From Gonocerus acuteangulatus (lineage: Eukaryota > Arthropoda > Insecta > Hemiptera > Coreidae), in the NCBI GenBank assembly GCA_946811695.1, contig OX328123.1, positions 39,766,136 through 39,830,135 on the forward strand: 64,000 nt of DNA, in the 5' to 3' direction. The position numbers were made by a program, and so were the translations under genes. Shown one piece after another: positions 9,617 to 22,475 of this stretch. Each line of letters starts with the position of its first letter. Positions within the stretch are counted from its first letter, which is position 1. The notes beneath the pieces are model-generated. The model did no database searches, was not told the origin of the DNA, and was given only the letters and a program-made list of their open reading frames with translations.

Positions 9617-10303
9617 TCCTAAGACATGCAATAGTTAAAGTAGACAAAATTCCACCTACCTGGGATGGCAGTCTCAATGAGTATGATACACAAACCATCA
9701 AATGGGAAATAAACATAAAACTTATAACTTATCGAGTAAAATTAATATAAACAAACTTTTTACAGAATTTATCGAACGAAAATATTGAGTAAATATTTAT
9801 TAAAAAAACAAAACATAAAAAAAAAAAAAAAAAAAAAGAAACGGTACAATGTTCGAAACTGTTCAAATTGAGAAAGTGCACTACTTAAAGAGATAGATTA
9901 TCCCGAGCAAAGAACGAAACTGCACGTGGCTCGCCCACTTTTGTGAAAGCTGAAAGCGGAACAGGTTTTTCTCTAGTGGAATGAACGTTAGATATAGTTT
10001 TGGCTTGACAAGCAAACGATTTTAGGACTCGACAAATATCTAGTAGCTTTATGTAGATTATTAACGCCTAGGTAACCATTTTTTTATGGGCTAAAAGTCT
10101 TTCTTAACTAATCAAAAATGATATACAAGATGTTAATGTGAAATAAAAAAATTAAATAGGGAAAAAATACGATTTTCCAGGTGATGTCCCGATGCCTAGG
10201 GAACGCGATGCTGATTTCAAGATATTTTTTGAGCTAGCTTCGATTGGTCCCTTTATAATTATTAAGTTCTTTTGGCCTCCTTCAATGCATTTCAATATTA
10301 AAA
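9617..10303. other. AT-rich intergenic DNA
   Basis: No gene seen. A poly-A run lies at about 9819-9837. Confidence 0.45.
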
Positions 10304-10305
10304 CC

Positions 10306-10345
<40 letters not shown>

Positions 10346-11515
10346 CATAACAACAAGTATGGAATAAAAATGAACATTTCAGAACATAAGCTTTAAAGTC
10401 GTTTTTTCAAACCTATGTTTTTCAAATCGGGCGATACTCTGGCGTCTTCAATTTTTGCCCGATCAACTTCAAATTTTAACTGCAGCTTCCTAATGATATT
10501 TGTTAGTAAAGTATATAGGATTCTTTTCGATTCATTGAACTATAACGATTTTTTAACAGAAAAAGAATAATTGCTCACCATTTTCGAAAAAAAAAAAATG
10601 TATTACAATTTCTACGTACTTTACTAGATTTAGCCTTCTTCTTTCGAAATAATATTAGTTTTTCGTTCTAGAATAAAAATTGCCGCCTGCAAACTATCGT
10701 CCGAGTAGAAAGTGTGCTTCAATTCGTCAAAAACAGCGCAGCCAATTTTTCCCGAATAATTGACTTTTTTTTTTTGATAGTTTAACATCCAATAACTAAC
10801 GTTTAATTAAAGAATTGAAAAAAATTGATTTATTTGTTATTTATAAATTCAAGAAAATAACTTTGATTGCAGAAGGTAGTATTATCCCTTAAAAGAATTT
10901 TACCAAATATGGAGAACGTGCGATTCATTAAATCTGCCGCAGAAATTAAGCGATTGACAAGGGATTAATAAAATAAGAATTTTGGTTCCGAACCTGATTA
11001 GAAATCTGTTGTTAGGGAAGAAGTATATACTGAACCACTTTAGTTAATAATAATAAAAAAAGAATTTCTTCGAAGTTGCTTTTAATAATATTATGAATTT
11101 TTAAAATGTTAAAATATAATTCAAATTCTAATGTCATTATAAATAACTAGTGCTACTGGCCTAAGTAGCCGATGTATAAAAAAAAAAAATAATAAAAAAC
11201 TAGATAAATAATTAAATAACTAAATTAGATGGAATATTTTTAAGGCAATATCTGAAACAGGTTTTGATAAAAGTGGATAAAACTAGCTTTTCTAACTAAT
11301 TTCAGATTCGGTATTTATGAAGGATTGATTCAGATGAAAATGTTCCAGACGTTTTTAATTGTCTTTTTTTTTATTACATATAACAACAAAATGAGTATTT
11401 TAGTAAAACAGGGAAGAAATTGAGAAACGTATTTGTAACACTGTTTTTAGACCGAGGTGGAGGGAAAAAAGGGATAAGATAGGAAACGCGCTAAGATGAG
11501 CCAGTTCCTGCGATT
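10304..11515. repeat. Dispersed repeat with poly-T and CAGGARCTGC end
   Basis: A long T run (about 10306-10341) precedes sequence with relatives at 15770-15960 (aaatcgggcgata, cttcaaattttaa, tcaccattttcgaaaaa) and at 63590-63880 (agatttagccttcttctttc, taaaaattgccgc). The right end at 11480-11515 carries, on the minus strand, aggaactgg then ctcatcttagcgcg. That is the terminal motif of another dispersed family. Whether one element spans the whole interval is not certain. Confidence 0.5.
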
Positions 11516-12149
11516 TGGATTTTATTTATTTCAATTTAGTATTTTCTTTTAGTTATTATGAATTCCAGCTTTTGGCCGTTTGCTGTTTTTCTGCGATGGT
11601 TTGAGAAGGGATGCAATAAATCAAACTAGTACGCTGTCTGCAGGACTAGAACACAGGTTTTCTTCAAAGTGTTCCTTGATTCACCAATCAATGCATTGAT
11701 CCAGCTTTTGGTATTCCTGTTCTCGTCTTTAAGAAAGTTCTAGTTATAATGACTTAGGCAGAATGTGAATTTGCATTTGTATTCTTTTATATTTTAAGTG
11801 GAATTGTATCTGCTTGTTGAAAATATCATTGGACGGGGAGATCATAAATGTTCACGTCCTATCCCCCTCTTTAGAGAATCCTAGCACACTTGGAGTTGAG
11901 GTTTGTGAAGCGTTTTTCCTTTTGTAATATCCTGTTTATTTCGTTCTAATACTCATTATATGTGAAGGAGCCATTATTAATATCTTCCACGGAATTAGTT
12001 AATTTCCTAAGGAGTTTTGCCGGACTTCCGTGACTTTGAGACCTATAGCACAGAGCAGCCCCATTTTCCTCAGCGGTACTTTCAAAGATAGCCAGCTCGC
12101 TATTATTATTTCCAATCGAGTAATTTTACCCACGCCTACTTTTTCTTTT
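11516..12149. other. AT-rich intergenic DNA
   Basis: No recognisable gene, RNA or repeat end. Confidence 0.45.
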
Positions 12150-12372
12150 AGGGCCAAGGAGAGACTAGGCGCGGATAAACTGTGAAGCCATTAATTAAAT
12201 TGGTAGTGGCCAATGGGGGGGGGGAGAGATAGGAAAGGTGGGATATGTGGGTTGGACCGTCGCGTGAGGCCCATCTTCGCCGCGTGACGTCACGAACGTG
12301 TGAGGTGGGGGATCTTGGAGGCTCAAGCGGAGTATCGACCCAAGTCATTTAGCCACTGCGCCACTTCCACCT
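12150..12372 (-). repeat. tRNA-headed SINE (third head type)
   Basis: On the minus strand, from 12371: ggaagtggcgcagtggctaa, then atgacttgggtcgatactcc. The A-box (tggcgcagtgg) and B-box (gggtcgatactcc) are typical of a tRNA-derived promoter. The sequence behind it is GC-richer and ends in a C/G homopolymer and aattggtagtgg. The 3' boundary is unclear, and I found no second copy in the window. Confidence 0.55.
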
Positions 12373-14289
12373 TCTACTTAGCGCAATTAGGCTGTTTACA
12401 CAATTTCAAGCCAACCCTTCTCTAAATAATAATACAAAGGAACAATGGACCATTACGGTTATTTCCATTTGAAATTGTATTAAGTCCCAACCCCTGCTTA
12501 AATTGTACATCCTCTTTTCGTTAATAGAATTCCTTCGAGAGTCCGGTATTAAGCAGAGATGTTTGGGAACAGGAAGAAATTACCCATCCTCATTGCAATG
12601 CGGCTTAGTCCTTGCATAAGCAACATGCAATATTCGGCTTGAAGCAACAACGTTCCTCGACGGTACAACAGTAATACTCAGCAGCCACTTGTTCTTTTCC
12701 ATCGCTGGCTGCAGTCAAATGTTTATTGCAGAAGAACGATACAGCAAAAGTCTTATCGACAGCGTCAGATCGAACCAGAACTGCCTCATTGAAGAGTATG
12801 GTAGCAGAAACTCCTATAATAATTTTATATCAGGGAATAGCCAATCGTCTCCGTAAGCTGTATTATTCTATCGCAGAGGCTTCATTTACTTTTCTCTTCT
12901 ACTTAATATGCGCTCTTCTGACCAGATAAACATGACACTGAACTTCCCACCAAACGCTTTTGCTCCATTGTTTGAATTCAATTGCCAAGCTTCCGTATGA
13001 ACCCGGTAATCTAATTTGCAAACCACTCGAGCTTAAAAAGTGTGGATCTAGGTTCTAAATCCTAGCCAGATGATTTGTCTACAAAATTAAGATTTGAAAA
13101 TTGAGGCTCTGGCGCCTACTGTTTATCATACAGTGCCTTGAAATATATAAAACCTCTTGCAGTGCTTGCAGATTAATAGAATTATGCCTAACATCCCTCT
13201 TGAATTATAAGATTATTTAATTGTTAATGAAATAAATTTATTTCACTTATTTTAAACAGTAATGATATATCAATATTATTTGCACATTACTTATTTATTA
13301 AATAAGTGTACCCCTTCATTAGAAATTTAACTTTTTCGCTTTATCTGTGAGTATCTCACATGTAATCTAACGATCTAACATTTTAAATAGTTCTTAGGCT
13401 TACTAGAAGCTCATATACGTTTGTAGTATGCTTAATTGTTGGATTCATTACAAACGAAGTCAATTTCTGGTATTTATCATTTTAATTCAATATTTCTATT
13501 ATATAAGAAAAAAAAAAAAATGAAATAAAAAAAATTCTGAAAGCCCCTCCATAAGTCGTATCTAGGAAGGTATCTGGAGTAGATAGGCTAGTCTAAATTC
13601 CGCAGTCTAGGAATGCCAAGAAAAGGTCGGCAGTTTCCCGGCCCATTTAACCCGTCACAAGGAAGTCATCAACAAATACCAATACTAGTATAAAACCTCT
13701 AGTTTCATTGTAGGAAAAGCTAATTTATAAAAGGGCGGAGTTTTTTCATCTTTAAGGGTCCTCAATAGAACGATTTGCAGTTTTTGTTTTCCTTGTTAAG
13801 TTTGTTCAGAATTTCAAAATTCGAAGTTTAAGAATTTTTCTTAAAATCACATTAAGTGCATATGTCTATTTAATGAAGTTACATTTTACCACCACATTGT
13901 ACTAATGTTTCATCAAGACGGTTCTAAAATATTCTATGGACGGAGAAATAAGAGCTTAAACCTAGAAAGTCTTGGTTTCTTTGCTTTGAACGGTTCTTTA
14001 CATTTGTTTTATCCTTGATCTTTTTATAATTGATTTTAGCGGAGAACGAATTTGCTAGTAAAAAAAGATACTTCGAAATAGAACAAATTTAAGGTTGTTT
14101 GAAGTAGAGCTAAGAAATTTACGCTACTGTAAGTTTCAGTAGATAATGTCGCCTAAATCTCACTTATTTTCAAGATTTTGTGACAGTAGGAGTTTAGCCT
14201 TTTTTTAAAAAAAAAAAAAAAATAAATAAAAAAGTAAAAATTAAGTACTCTTACTCCAAGTTTTCCAAATTACACCAGGGATAACAAGT
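12373..14289. other. Intergenic DNA, no gene supported
   Basis: A 67-codon frame at 12726-12929 has no recognised motif. The remainder is AT-rich with short poly-A and poly-T runs. Confidence 0.45.
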
Positions 14290-14325
14290 TATGGAAACGC
14301 GCTAAGATGACGCAGTTCCGCTAGT
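14290..14325 (-). repeat. CAGGARCTGC-family terminal motif
   Basis: On the minus strand this reads ggaactgcgtcatcttagcg, then cgtttcc. It matches the copy at 59067-59120 (ggaactgcatcatcttagcg) and its continuation into ttatccc. Confidence 0.6.
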
Positions 14326-14859
14326 TAAAATGTTCTATTCACGATATTGTAACTGAATTACAAATTGTAATATTTACATTTATTGAATACATAAATTAAA
14401 TATGTTCTATTATAGTGTACAGTGGGCTATATTAAGTAAGTCCATTCTTTTCAACAGCTTTATTCGCTGACCATAAATCACAAACTGAAATTTAAGAGAA
14501 GGACCGTGCATTATTAATAGTAAAAACCAATTAAAATATTTTACAGTTAGAGGAACATTTACAAAAAGGAATTTGGAAAGATTAAAATTATTTTATTTCT
14601 TCTATTTAAGTGGTTCGTTATATCATTATTACGATAATCAGGTTGATAAAAGTCTCCTAAGAAACCAGTATGTTTTCATTGAATGGAATTATATATTATA
14701 CTAAAATGAAAGGTATTTATTTAATGTTTAGGTAAAATTGAATGGAATAAAATATAACTTGATTCCGTAAAGTGCTCTTCCATGTAACACAACAGAGAAT
14801 TTCTAAACGATTCTATTCAACTTGATGATTTTCCAAAAATGATATGAAAATAGACATTT

Positions 14860-14860
<1 letters not shown>

Positions 14861-14932
<72 letters not shown>
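14861..14932. repeat. (CT)n(TA)n compound microsatellite
   Basis: (CT)12 runs directly into about 24 TA units. The same CT-to-TA arrangement is at 38995-39054. Confidence 0.95.
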
Positions 14933-14935
<3 letters not shown>

Positions 14936-15769
14936 TCTCTTCATATACTTTCAAGGAAGTATACCAATTGCTATAAAAATATCTAATTAAGTCATCTGAT
15001 CTGAAACTATTCATGCTGCATAATGTTTTCTTAATATTCTGTTCGTGGGAATACCATTAATCTATTGACATTGATTTCTGAACGCTTTAAAATGAATTTA
15101 TAATGGTACATTATTTTTTTGATTTGTTAGTGAATTTCGATTAATGAATTCCCTGTCCGTTTTGTGTTTTAATGCTGTTAATGGAGTGTAATTGAATGTT
15201 TGGGTTCGATGTCAGTTTTCATTTTGGTGTCGAAATAAATTTTAAATGAACCTACTAAAAGGGCTGTAATTGTAGTTTTTCATTGAATTCGGCCCAATGC
15301 TGTGGTTATTAGGGGATGTATGTTTAATGCACCGACAATGTTTCGAAAATGTCCAACTACCAAATATCATGAATATTTGGTGAATTAAAATACTATTAAA
15401 TTCCTTTTAATAGAGGAATCCGAGCCATTATCATCTGTAACTGAAATTTATTTTGGACACTTTTGAAAGACTTAAAATTTTGCTGAAGACTTGGGATCTT
15501 TTAGTGTTTGGAGGAACGAGCATATACTTTAAGTCGTTTTCCAGTGAAAAAAAAAATAAAACAAAAGTTAATTCACTTTATTTACTCTGCTAATTTTTTA
15601 CTATTTTTTATGAGCTTGAATGCTTGAATGAAAAATGATATCAAAGAGTGTTTATGTGGCTGAACAGTTTTTAAATGTCCCGATAAATTTCATAACAAAA
15701 AATCCATATTTTTTTTTATTAAAAGGATTTATGAAAAAAGAAAATTACAGTACATTAAACATTAAATTC
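14933..15769. other. AT-rich intergenic DNA
   Basis: No gene or recognised repeat. Confidence 0.45.
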
Positions 15770-15960
15770 GATTTTTACAAAGTTTTTTAAATCGGGCGAT
15801 ATTTATATTTTCACCTGATAAACTTCAAATTTTAATTCCTTAATGATATTTTCTTGTAGAGTAGGTAGGATGTTTTCCATAACAATTTTATGAATATTTG
15901 TTCACCATTATCGAAAAAAAAAATTAATATTTCTTAAAAGTTCTACGTACTTAACTTCTG
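15770..15960. repeat. Dispersed repeat related to the 10.4-kb copy
   Basis: Shares aaatcgggcgatat, aaacttcaaattttaa, ttaatgatattttcttgtag and ttctacgtactt with 10420-10620. The copy is shorter and diverged. Confidence 0.6.
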
Positions 15961-16240
15961 GGTAGATGTGAAATAGAATGAATTTTAGGCGGCATCGGTT
16001 CGCGTTTAAGAGAGAAAAAAAAAACCCTTTCGGATCATCACTGAATTAAAACATTTTGCCACCCGATCATTACTCCTTGAAACTAAGTTTTATAAATTGT
16101 GTTATCGTTTTGTGTATTCGAACCGAAAGTGTCGGTTTTTCCTATTACGAGTGTATAGTCTCTATTTTTGTGATTTTTAAATGTTTTTAACAGTGAATTA
16201 AGTTACGCATATAACTTTTCAACAAAAATGAGAAAGAAGT

Positions 16241-16384
16241 ATGGCTTATTGTTTTCGCTTTCCTTCAAAACTACCAGAAGACGAAGAGGAGGGGAGTTGG
16301 TTATTTCCGCATTCTGTGAATTCGGACCCTTTTAGCACTAAAAATCTCACTTGTCTATTACATTTTAACCCAGCACGTATTTAA
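16241..16384 (+). pseudogene. Possible THAP-like domain remnant
   Basis: A 47-codon frame has an FRFP motif near residues 5-8, a Trp near residue 20 and CLLHF near residues 39-43. The order F-x-FP, W, C-x2-H-F is that of the DNA-binding THAP zinc finger found in P-element-like transposases and some host factors. The first pair of zinc-binding cysteines is not convincing: only one Cys precedes FRFP, and an upstream in-frame stop follows a Gln-Lys pair. No transposase follows. It could be a decayed P-type element or a chance resemblance. Confidence 0.25.
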
Positions 16385-18000
16385 ATTAACTTAACAAAAA
16401 AACTAAGTAATATATATTGAACACATTTGGTTCAGCAAGTTTGATTGCAAAATAATATGAGTTATGGCGAAGGTAATAAACGAGTTGGTTTTTTAAGAAC
16501 TGGATCCTTAACGAAAATTTTGTAATTTACCATAGATCCAAAAAGGTGAACCAAGCTACTTACATTTCTAAAGAATGAATTATGAGAGGCACAGTATTTT
16601 GGTTCAACAATGTGTTCTTTATCTTGTTATCATCCAATGAGATTTGTAAAACTTTCGCCCCAGATGTGTGGCCACATTTCAAGATCGAAATTAAACAATT
16701 CTCCTTTAAGAAGTGCATACGATGTGTTGGCTCCCGAGAGAGAAAGCAATCCTCTTAGAGACACAGTGGCTATGATAAGATATTTGCTATAAGTGTGAGA
16801 GATAAGCTCCTCCTTCAGCAGGCTGTGGCAACAATGCTACTCACTGTCTTCAAAGCAACATCATAGATTCAAGGTTTTATTAAAAGCAGATCCACCTGAG
16901 TGCATAATGTAAATACATAAAGAAAATTATTCAGGCAATCAACTCATCAACTGAGATCATAAAGATCACTTCCACATTGATTATATGTTATACATAGGAA
17001 TTTATTTTGAAAGAGGAAATGAAATCGGCAGTAGCTCTTCATATTTTTCTACCACTTTCACTCTTTTAATTTCACAAACAGCTCTGAATATATGTGACAA
17101 CTCAACATAAAAATCAACTGAAAATGTGTCACTCTTGCCTATGTCTGGACCTTAGGATTAAGACTGGAAGGGTGACACAAGTGCCCTCTAGTGCACAAGC
17201 TCTGAAGCTAGGCACGTACAGTTTTGATGGTTGATAAAGATATATTTACCATGTCTTTCACAGTCTCAACTATCACGTTGTGAATAAAACCGATTTTTGA
17301 CTTGTGTCACTACACTACTTGTGTGTTAGTAATTTCCCATATTCTTTCGGATTTGTAATCCATATTTTAATTTTAATGTCTAAGGTACCTTCCTTTAATA
17401 CCATTCAATTATAAAACTTTTATTTGTTAAAAATAGTTTTATATTCGTATAATTGTTATTGTTATACAAACGTAAGCCTATTAGGGCGGGGCGAACGCTA
17501 TTTTTGCAAGTTTGATTATCTTTGTTATTTTTCTGCCATAAAAATAATAAACAAATAAATAATATTTGTAGTCTACTTCAGTCATTTTCTTTTTATCTCC
17601 TCTGACCGATCTCCTAATCAGCTATTTTTCGTCTAAATGTATCTCTATGTATGTTAGCGTAATTGCTTTATAAATAATCAATGAAATGTGAATCAGTAAT
17701 TATGAGTTTTTGTGCTAATATAATTATATTTCAAATCAAATTTGAAAGGATCAGGCTCTTTTCTCTGGAATGTAAAGTAAACACTTAAATTGACTATATT
17801 TTAGGTCTAACACGCAAAAATACATGCATAATAATTTTATTCTTTTTTTGCATAAGAAACTATTTACTTATGTTCAGCCTACAGTTGAGAAAAATTGGGC
17901 TTGAGAAAATGATAAAGAAGCAATTTACTCTCCCTAAATGTCTTAGGGATAAATTAGCCTTACATTAGCAACCGTTACTCCTAAACGACATTATATAAAA
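16385..18000. other. Intergenic DNA
   Basis: A 60-codon frame at 16610-16792 has no family motif. An exact 11-bp inverted repeat GTGACACAAGT / ACTTGTGTCAC at 17172-17182 and 17300-17310 could bound a 139-bp MITE, but I saw no second copy. Confidence 0.4.
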
Positions 18001-18145
18001 ACAAAGCGGCCTAGGGACGGTGAGGGGGCCGAATCCAGCCCACGAACGAAGACATTAGAAGATAAAAATCTTTAGTGCTTGCTCGGGATTTGAACTCAAG
18101 TCCTCCAGTATATTAGTCCACTGCTATACCACCGAGCTTACCATT
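18001..18145 (-). repeat. tRNA-like SINE head with body
   Basis: The minus strand reads agctcggtggtatagcagtg, then gactaatatactggaggact, then tgagttcaaatcccgagc. It has good A and B boxes. The seven-pair acceptor stem and the T stem cannot both be formed without several mismatches, so this looks like a decayed tRNA-derived repeat and not a working tRNA. The body continues with cactaaagatttttatc and a GC-rich stretch up to 18001. Confidence 0.5.
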
Positions 18146-18228
18146 TATTCTAAAATATTCAATATATGTATTTTAATTTTTTTTTTTTGTACAACTTTTA
18201 TTTTGAACTACTTTATTTTATATTTTAT

Positions 18229-18270
18229 GCCCGACATGTTTCGTGATTGACTCGCTCCTCTTGAGGAGCT
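18229..18270 (-). ncRNA. Degenerate hammerhead-like motif
   Basis: On the minus strand this reads gctcctcaaga, then a changed stem II region, then cacgaaacatgtcgggc. The segment from GAA through stem III, the GUC triplet and GGGC is identical to the intact copy at 9064-9103. The first core strand reads CUCAAGA, so the invariant G5 is a C, which should abolish cleavage. Confidence 0.55.
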
Positions 18271-19735
18271 TTCGTTATAAAAGATTTCTATGATTTCAAA
18301 GGTTTTTCTTTATTTATATTAAAATATTATTATTGGGTTGTTCGGAAAAAACAAAGAGATTTTTAAATAAGGATATATCTTAAATTGTTCTACTAATAAT
18401 GAATAAAACGGCTAATTTGGTCTATATGCTTTTAATTCAGTAAATAAAATTAATGATATCCAAATATTGTAATCATTATGGCTTGAAAGAATTAAGATAA
18501 ACCTTAATTTCAAAATCTCAACAAACTTTCCTGGCCTCCGAATATTTTAAAGCTCCCAAAAACTCATTAAAACTCGTTTATGAATTCCTTTACTCACTAA
18601 CATTCATGAATAGTTTGGACAATGATTAATGCGAGAATGATGCAAACTATTGTAGCGTTATTTGAACAAACCAAGGCAGTTGTTTGAGACAATTACACAG
18701 TATTGAAATATGCATTATTTCAGAACTTGTTTCAAATTATGGCAGAAATTATTATCATTCTCTAATTCCATATTGTTTTCAATGAATAATGCCATTAGTC
18801 AGAGATCTACTTCTCTCTGTCGGAAACAGTTAATTTCAACTCAACTGTAGGGGTAGAATTTATAAAGATTCAGAAATTATAAATATTTATATTTTATATA
18901 GATTTAAAATTTTAGATTATTTGTAGTACTAGTAATTGATATGTAAATGCAATTCATCGGTTTAAGCAACTACTATGGAAATATATTTGCAACAAACGAT
19001 TTCTGAGGTTATTCTATTAAAATGAAGATTTATAAAATGAATGACAACACGCTATAAGACAAACATACAAAATAACAAGGTAACGAGAAATTCGTAGACA
19101 TTTTTTTTTAAATATATTTATTTGATAATTATACAATACACAAAGTATTTTTTATAATTATTATGTTCATGACTAAATGACAAGAAGGACCGATAGGAAA
19201 AAAGCTCATTGGCCAAAACCTATTTGCTTGAATTTTTATCTTAGGTTACATTTAGGGTGATTATTTACAGTATTTACTTTTTTTTATATTTACATTATCT
19301 TACAAGGTTTGCTTACAATAGGTCTCTAGGTCATTTGCGCTTAAGGCGACGGTGAGGGTTCCTAGACATAAGACTCCAAATTGACCATGACCCGGAATGT
19401 GCTATAATCCAATTAAAATATATGTCTATATTAATGTTTTGTTATTCCTGATTATTTTTTAAAGTTATTATTTATAATTTTGAAACTTATTTTGTTAGCG
19501 GGTCATGTATTGAGCTATTGAGCGGTTAGTTTTTATAAATTTGTTTTACTATCTGTGAATGAAATCGCTTTATTATGGAGTTTTTATTTGGTATTTATTG
19601 GTCGTAAACTTTCTACTATGGGTTATTGTTCTGCTTGTATGTTTCTACAGTATTGTCCCAGTCAGTATTTAAGCACGTCCGTGAGTTCATCGTTAATAAA
19701 TAACAATGAAGCAGAGCCAATGATGTATAGTATAT

Positions 19736-19739
<4 letters not shown>
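18271..19739. other. AT-rich intergenic DNA
   Basis: No gene or recognised repeat. Confidence 0.45.

Positions 19740-19795
<56 letters not shown>
19740..19795. repeat. (CA)n(TA)n microsatellite
   Basis: About 14 CA units run into about 13 TA units. Confidence 0.95.
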
Positions 19796-19801
<6 letters not shown>

Positions 19802-22294
19802 CCTTTCAATCTAATTTTATTTGGGTAAATTGACGTGATTCTACTCTTTAAACCTCGAAAAGCGTAAAAATAAAAACAAATCTCTGATTAAAAAAAAAAA
19901 CGATTATAATGTATAACACATTGATTAATGTGATTCATGACATATATTATACTTAGTTTTTTTTTTGTTCCTTCCTTTGATAAAGTCTTTAGCACTATTA
20001 AACGTTTTTCCATTTTTAGTATATGATGGAACAATAGGCCTAAAACTAATTCTAAACTCTACACTAATAGATGCTATGTAGAAAACGTGTTAGTTAAGTT
20101 TTTGCTTATTCCAGATTTAAACTGAAACCTAGATCTCAACCTAGAATTAATATTACAGAAACTCAATAATGCGCACACACACACTTAATAAATACTGTCA
20201 ATCTCACGTATAGACACTAATCATCTTACACATAGTGTACTCAGAAAACAAATACATTCATTCTTGTAGAATATTTAAACAAATAGACAAAAACATTGTA
20301 ACAGTGCTGAAGCTATTATGTCAGATCATATCATTTAAGGTATTCTAACCATCATATTATTTTATTCTTAGAGGCTTCCCTTTTCAAGAACAAGTCGAGG
20401 AATTTGGGAGTTGATGTCCTTCCCTAGCATTAAATGTAGCTAATACTTTTCAAATTTCATTAAATAATTTGCCAAAATTCCAATAGATCTGCTTTTTGTT
20501 TTTTCAAATTAAGTTTACAATTTCCTTATTGTAGTGTTCGCGAAATTTATTTGATTGTTGTATTAAATGTCTGTAATAGCGGCACTAAAAACCCTTGTTA
20601 TTGCTTGTCCTCTTTTCATCTCCAGAATGACAGACAGGAGAATTTATTAAAGTTATTACCTATACACGTTCTTCTAATTTGCTAAAAATGTTATTCATTT
20701 TTTAAGGAATAGTATATCACCTGTTAGAGATTATTTCAACGACGCCTTATCTTTTAGGGATTTTGACAGAGTTAGATGTTTGATGATCAATTTTATAATT
20801 CAATACGGATTGAAAGCTTTCGATTAGGCGGAATTTTTGTTATTTTTTGTAGTAATTTATTATGTTGTAAAAACTTAATAACCTGTAGAAACTTAAATCA
20901 AAAAAAGGCTGACAGTCGGGTTTGTAAGAATTCATGAGAGTACAGTTTAATTCACTGGCTACAACCGTAAATAATCAACATGAGGAAAGAGGCAATTGAT
21001 AAAAATTTGTGACGTAAAACGAGCGACAGTACGATCGGTACGTGCTAAAGAAAAGTGCAAATAGCAACATAGCATATTCTTAATGCGAATAAATAAATAA
21101 ATAAACAGAACCCATGGGTCTGATCCTCCGCTTATCCCGGCTGTTTAAAGACTGAAATCACTAACATATAGGGTACGTTGTATATCAGCTGACTATTGAA
21201 AGTTTTTTGAAGTATGACCCAAAATACAATTTTAATTATTAGATCCTGATAAGCCGTCAGATGTGGCGTGAAACGTTTACAGTTTTATCGTAATTTGCTT
21301 CATTTTAACAAACTAGGGAGATATATTCGATTAGACGATTAAACCTCGGAAAATCAGTAAAGCCAGGTTAAGGCATCCTAAACATTAGCTACTTGTCATT
21401 AAATAGCTCCTTTACATCTCTAGTTTTTCAAATAATGTTCCTAATGTTTTGGGAATGACCTTTGTAGCATGAGCCTGCAGACGTAAGGGAGGGTGCAAAA
21501 AATTTGGGTAGTGCGTTGCACAGTTGAACAGGCCTGCATTGAAGCGAATAAGTGCACCCCTACGAGCTGCAGTGTGTGCATCGCTGCTTGCATAGACCTC
21601 TAAGAACTATCTACTTTATAGTTTTTAAATTGTATGCTTTCACAGACCCTTCAAAAAATGGAATAAACGAGGGAATATGGGATGAGGCATTAAATAATTT
21701 TATTTAATTGATGGAACAAATGTTTATATAAATAACCAGCACAAGTAGCTAACACAAATTCTTTTGCACAAACTATGGAGATATATTTTCTGAGAAATAT
21801 TGTGACAATACTAATTTTTTTCTTTTGGATGCTTCGTATCTACGAAGATACTTGATATTTATACTATATGTTCTAATTTAATAGAGTGAGGAAATGAAGA
21901 AGAAAGATTCCTCGCATTAAAATAATTGTCAATAATATTATAGTTATTTGCATAAAAAAATTGTAAATTTTCTGGCCCGTTGGTACACAATGTATATATT
22001 ATGTTTTGTTTTTAATATAAAATATACAGTTAAATAAAAAAAAATCAATATGTTCTACATTTAGGCTAATTGACATATGTATATATTTAAATGTATGTGT
22101 AAGGATTTTTGTTAAGTTTGGAAAAAGGAAATTGAAGAATTTTATTGTATCAAAAGCGATTATCAAATATTGGTAACGGGGAAGTGACTATTCGAAACTA
22201 TTCTCCTGTGTAAGAAGCATTATCCCTACACAAAATATAAGAAATGATATACATAATATAGAACGGATCATAGAGATAAGAATAACGAAAAAGC
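19796..22294. other. Intergenic DNA, no gene supported
   Basis: About 2.5 kb without a recognisable gene, RNA or repeat end. Confidence 0.45.
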
Positions 22295-22475
22295 CACATT
22301 GGAAGCATCGGTTCCCGTAGATCACCGAAGTTACGTCGTGCGCGGCCAGTACCTGAATGGGTGACCGGCCAGGTGCTGTTGATATTACAAAAGGATGGCA
22401 ATCTGTAAATAGCCCGGCGTTAATGGCCCAACAGTTGAAAAGCCGTTAAACAGACAAACACACACACACACACAA
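22295..22475 (+). repeat. 5S-rRNA-derived SINE, longer head
   Basis: The head runs agcatcggttcccgtagatc, then accgaagttacgtcgtgcgc, then ggccagtacctgaatgggtg, then accgg. It covers most of a 5S rRNA gene from its middle to its 3' end (ccaggtgctgttga). The body reads ggatggcaatctgtaaatag, then cccggcgttaatggccc, then gaaaagccgttaaa, then a (CA)n run. It retains more of the 5S head than the palindrome copies. The box A has a deletion (aagttacgtc). Confidence 0.85.

Noticed and set aside
12726..12929. 67-codon frame as a small gene
   Set aside because: No motif, no second copy, and no signal for splicing or promoter that can be defended.
18077..18143. Functional tRNA gene on the minus strand
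   Set aside because: A and B boxes are good, but the acceptor and T stems cannot be satisfied together, and SINE-like sequence follows. I kept it as a tRNA-derived repeat.
22301..22382. Functional 5S rRNA gene
   Set aside because: Only part of 5S is present, box A has a deletion, and the SINE body and tail follow instead of a T-run terminator.
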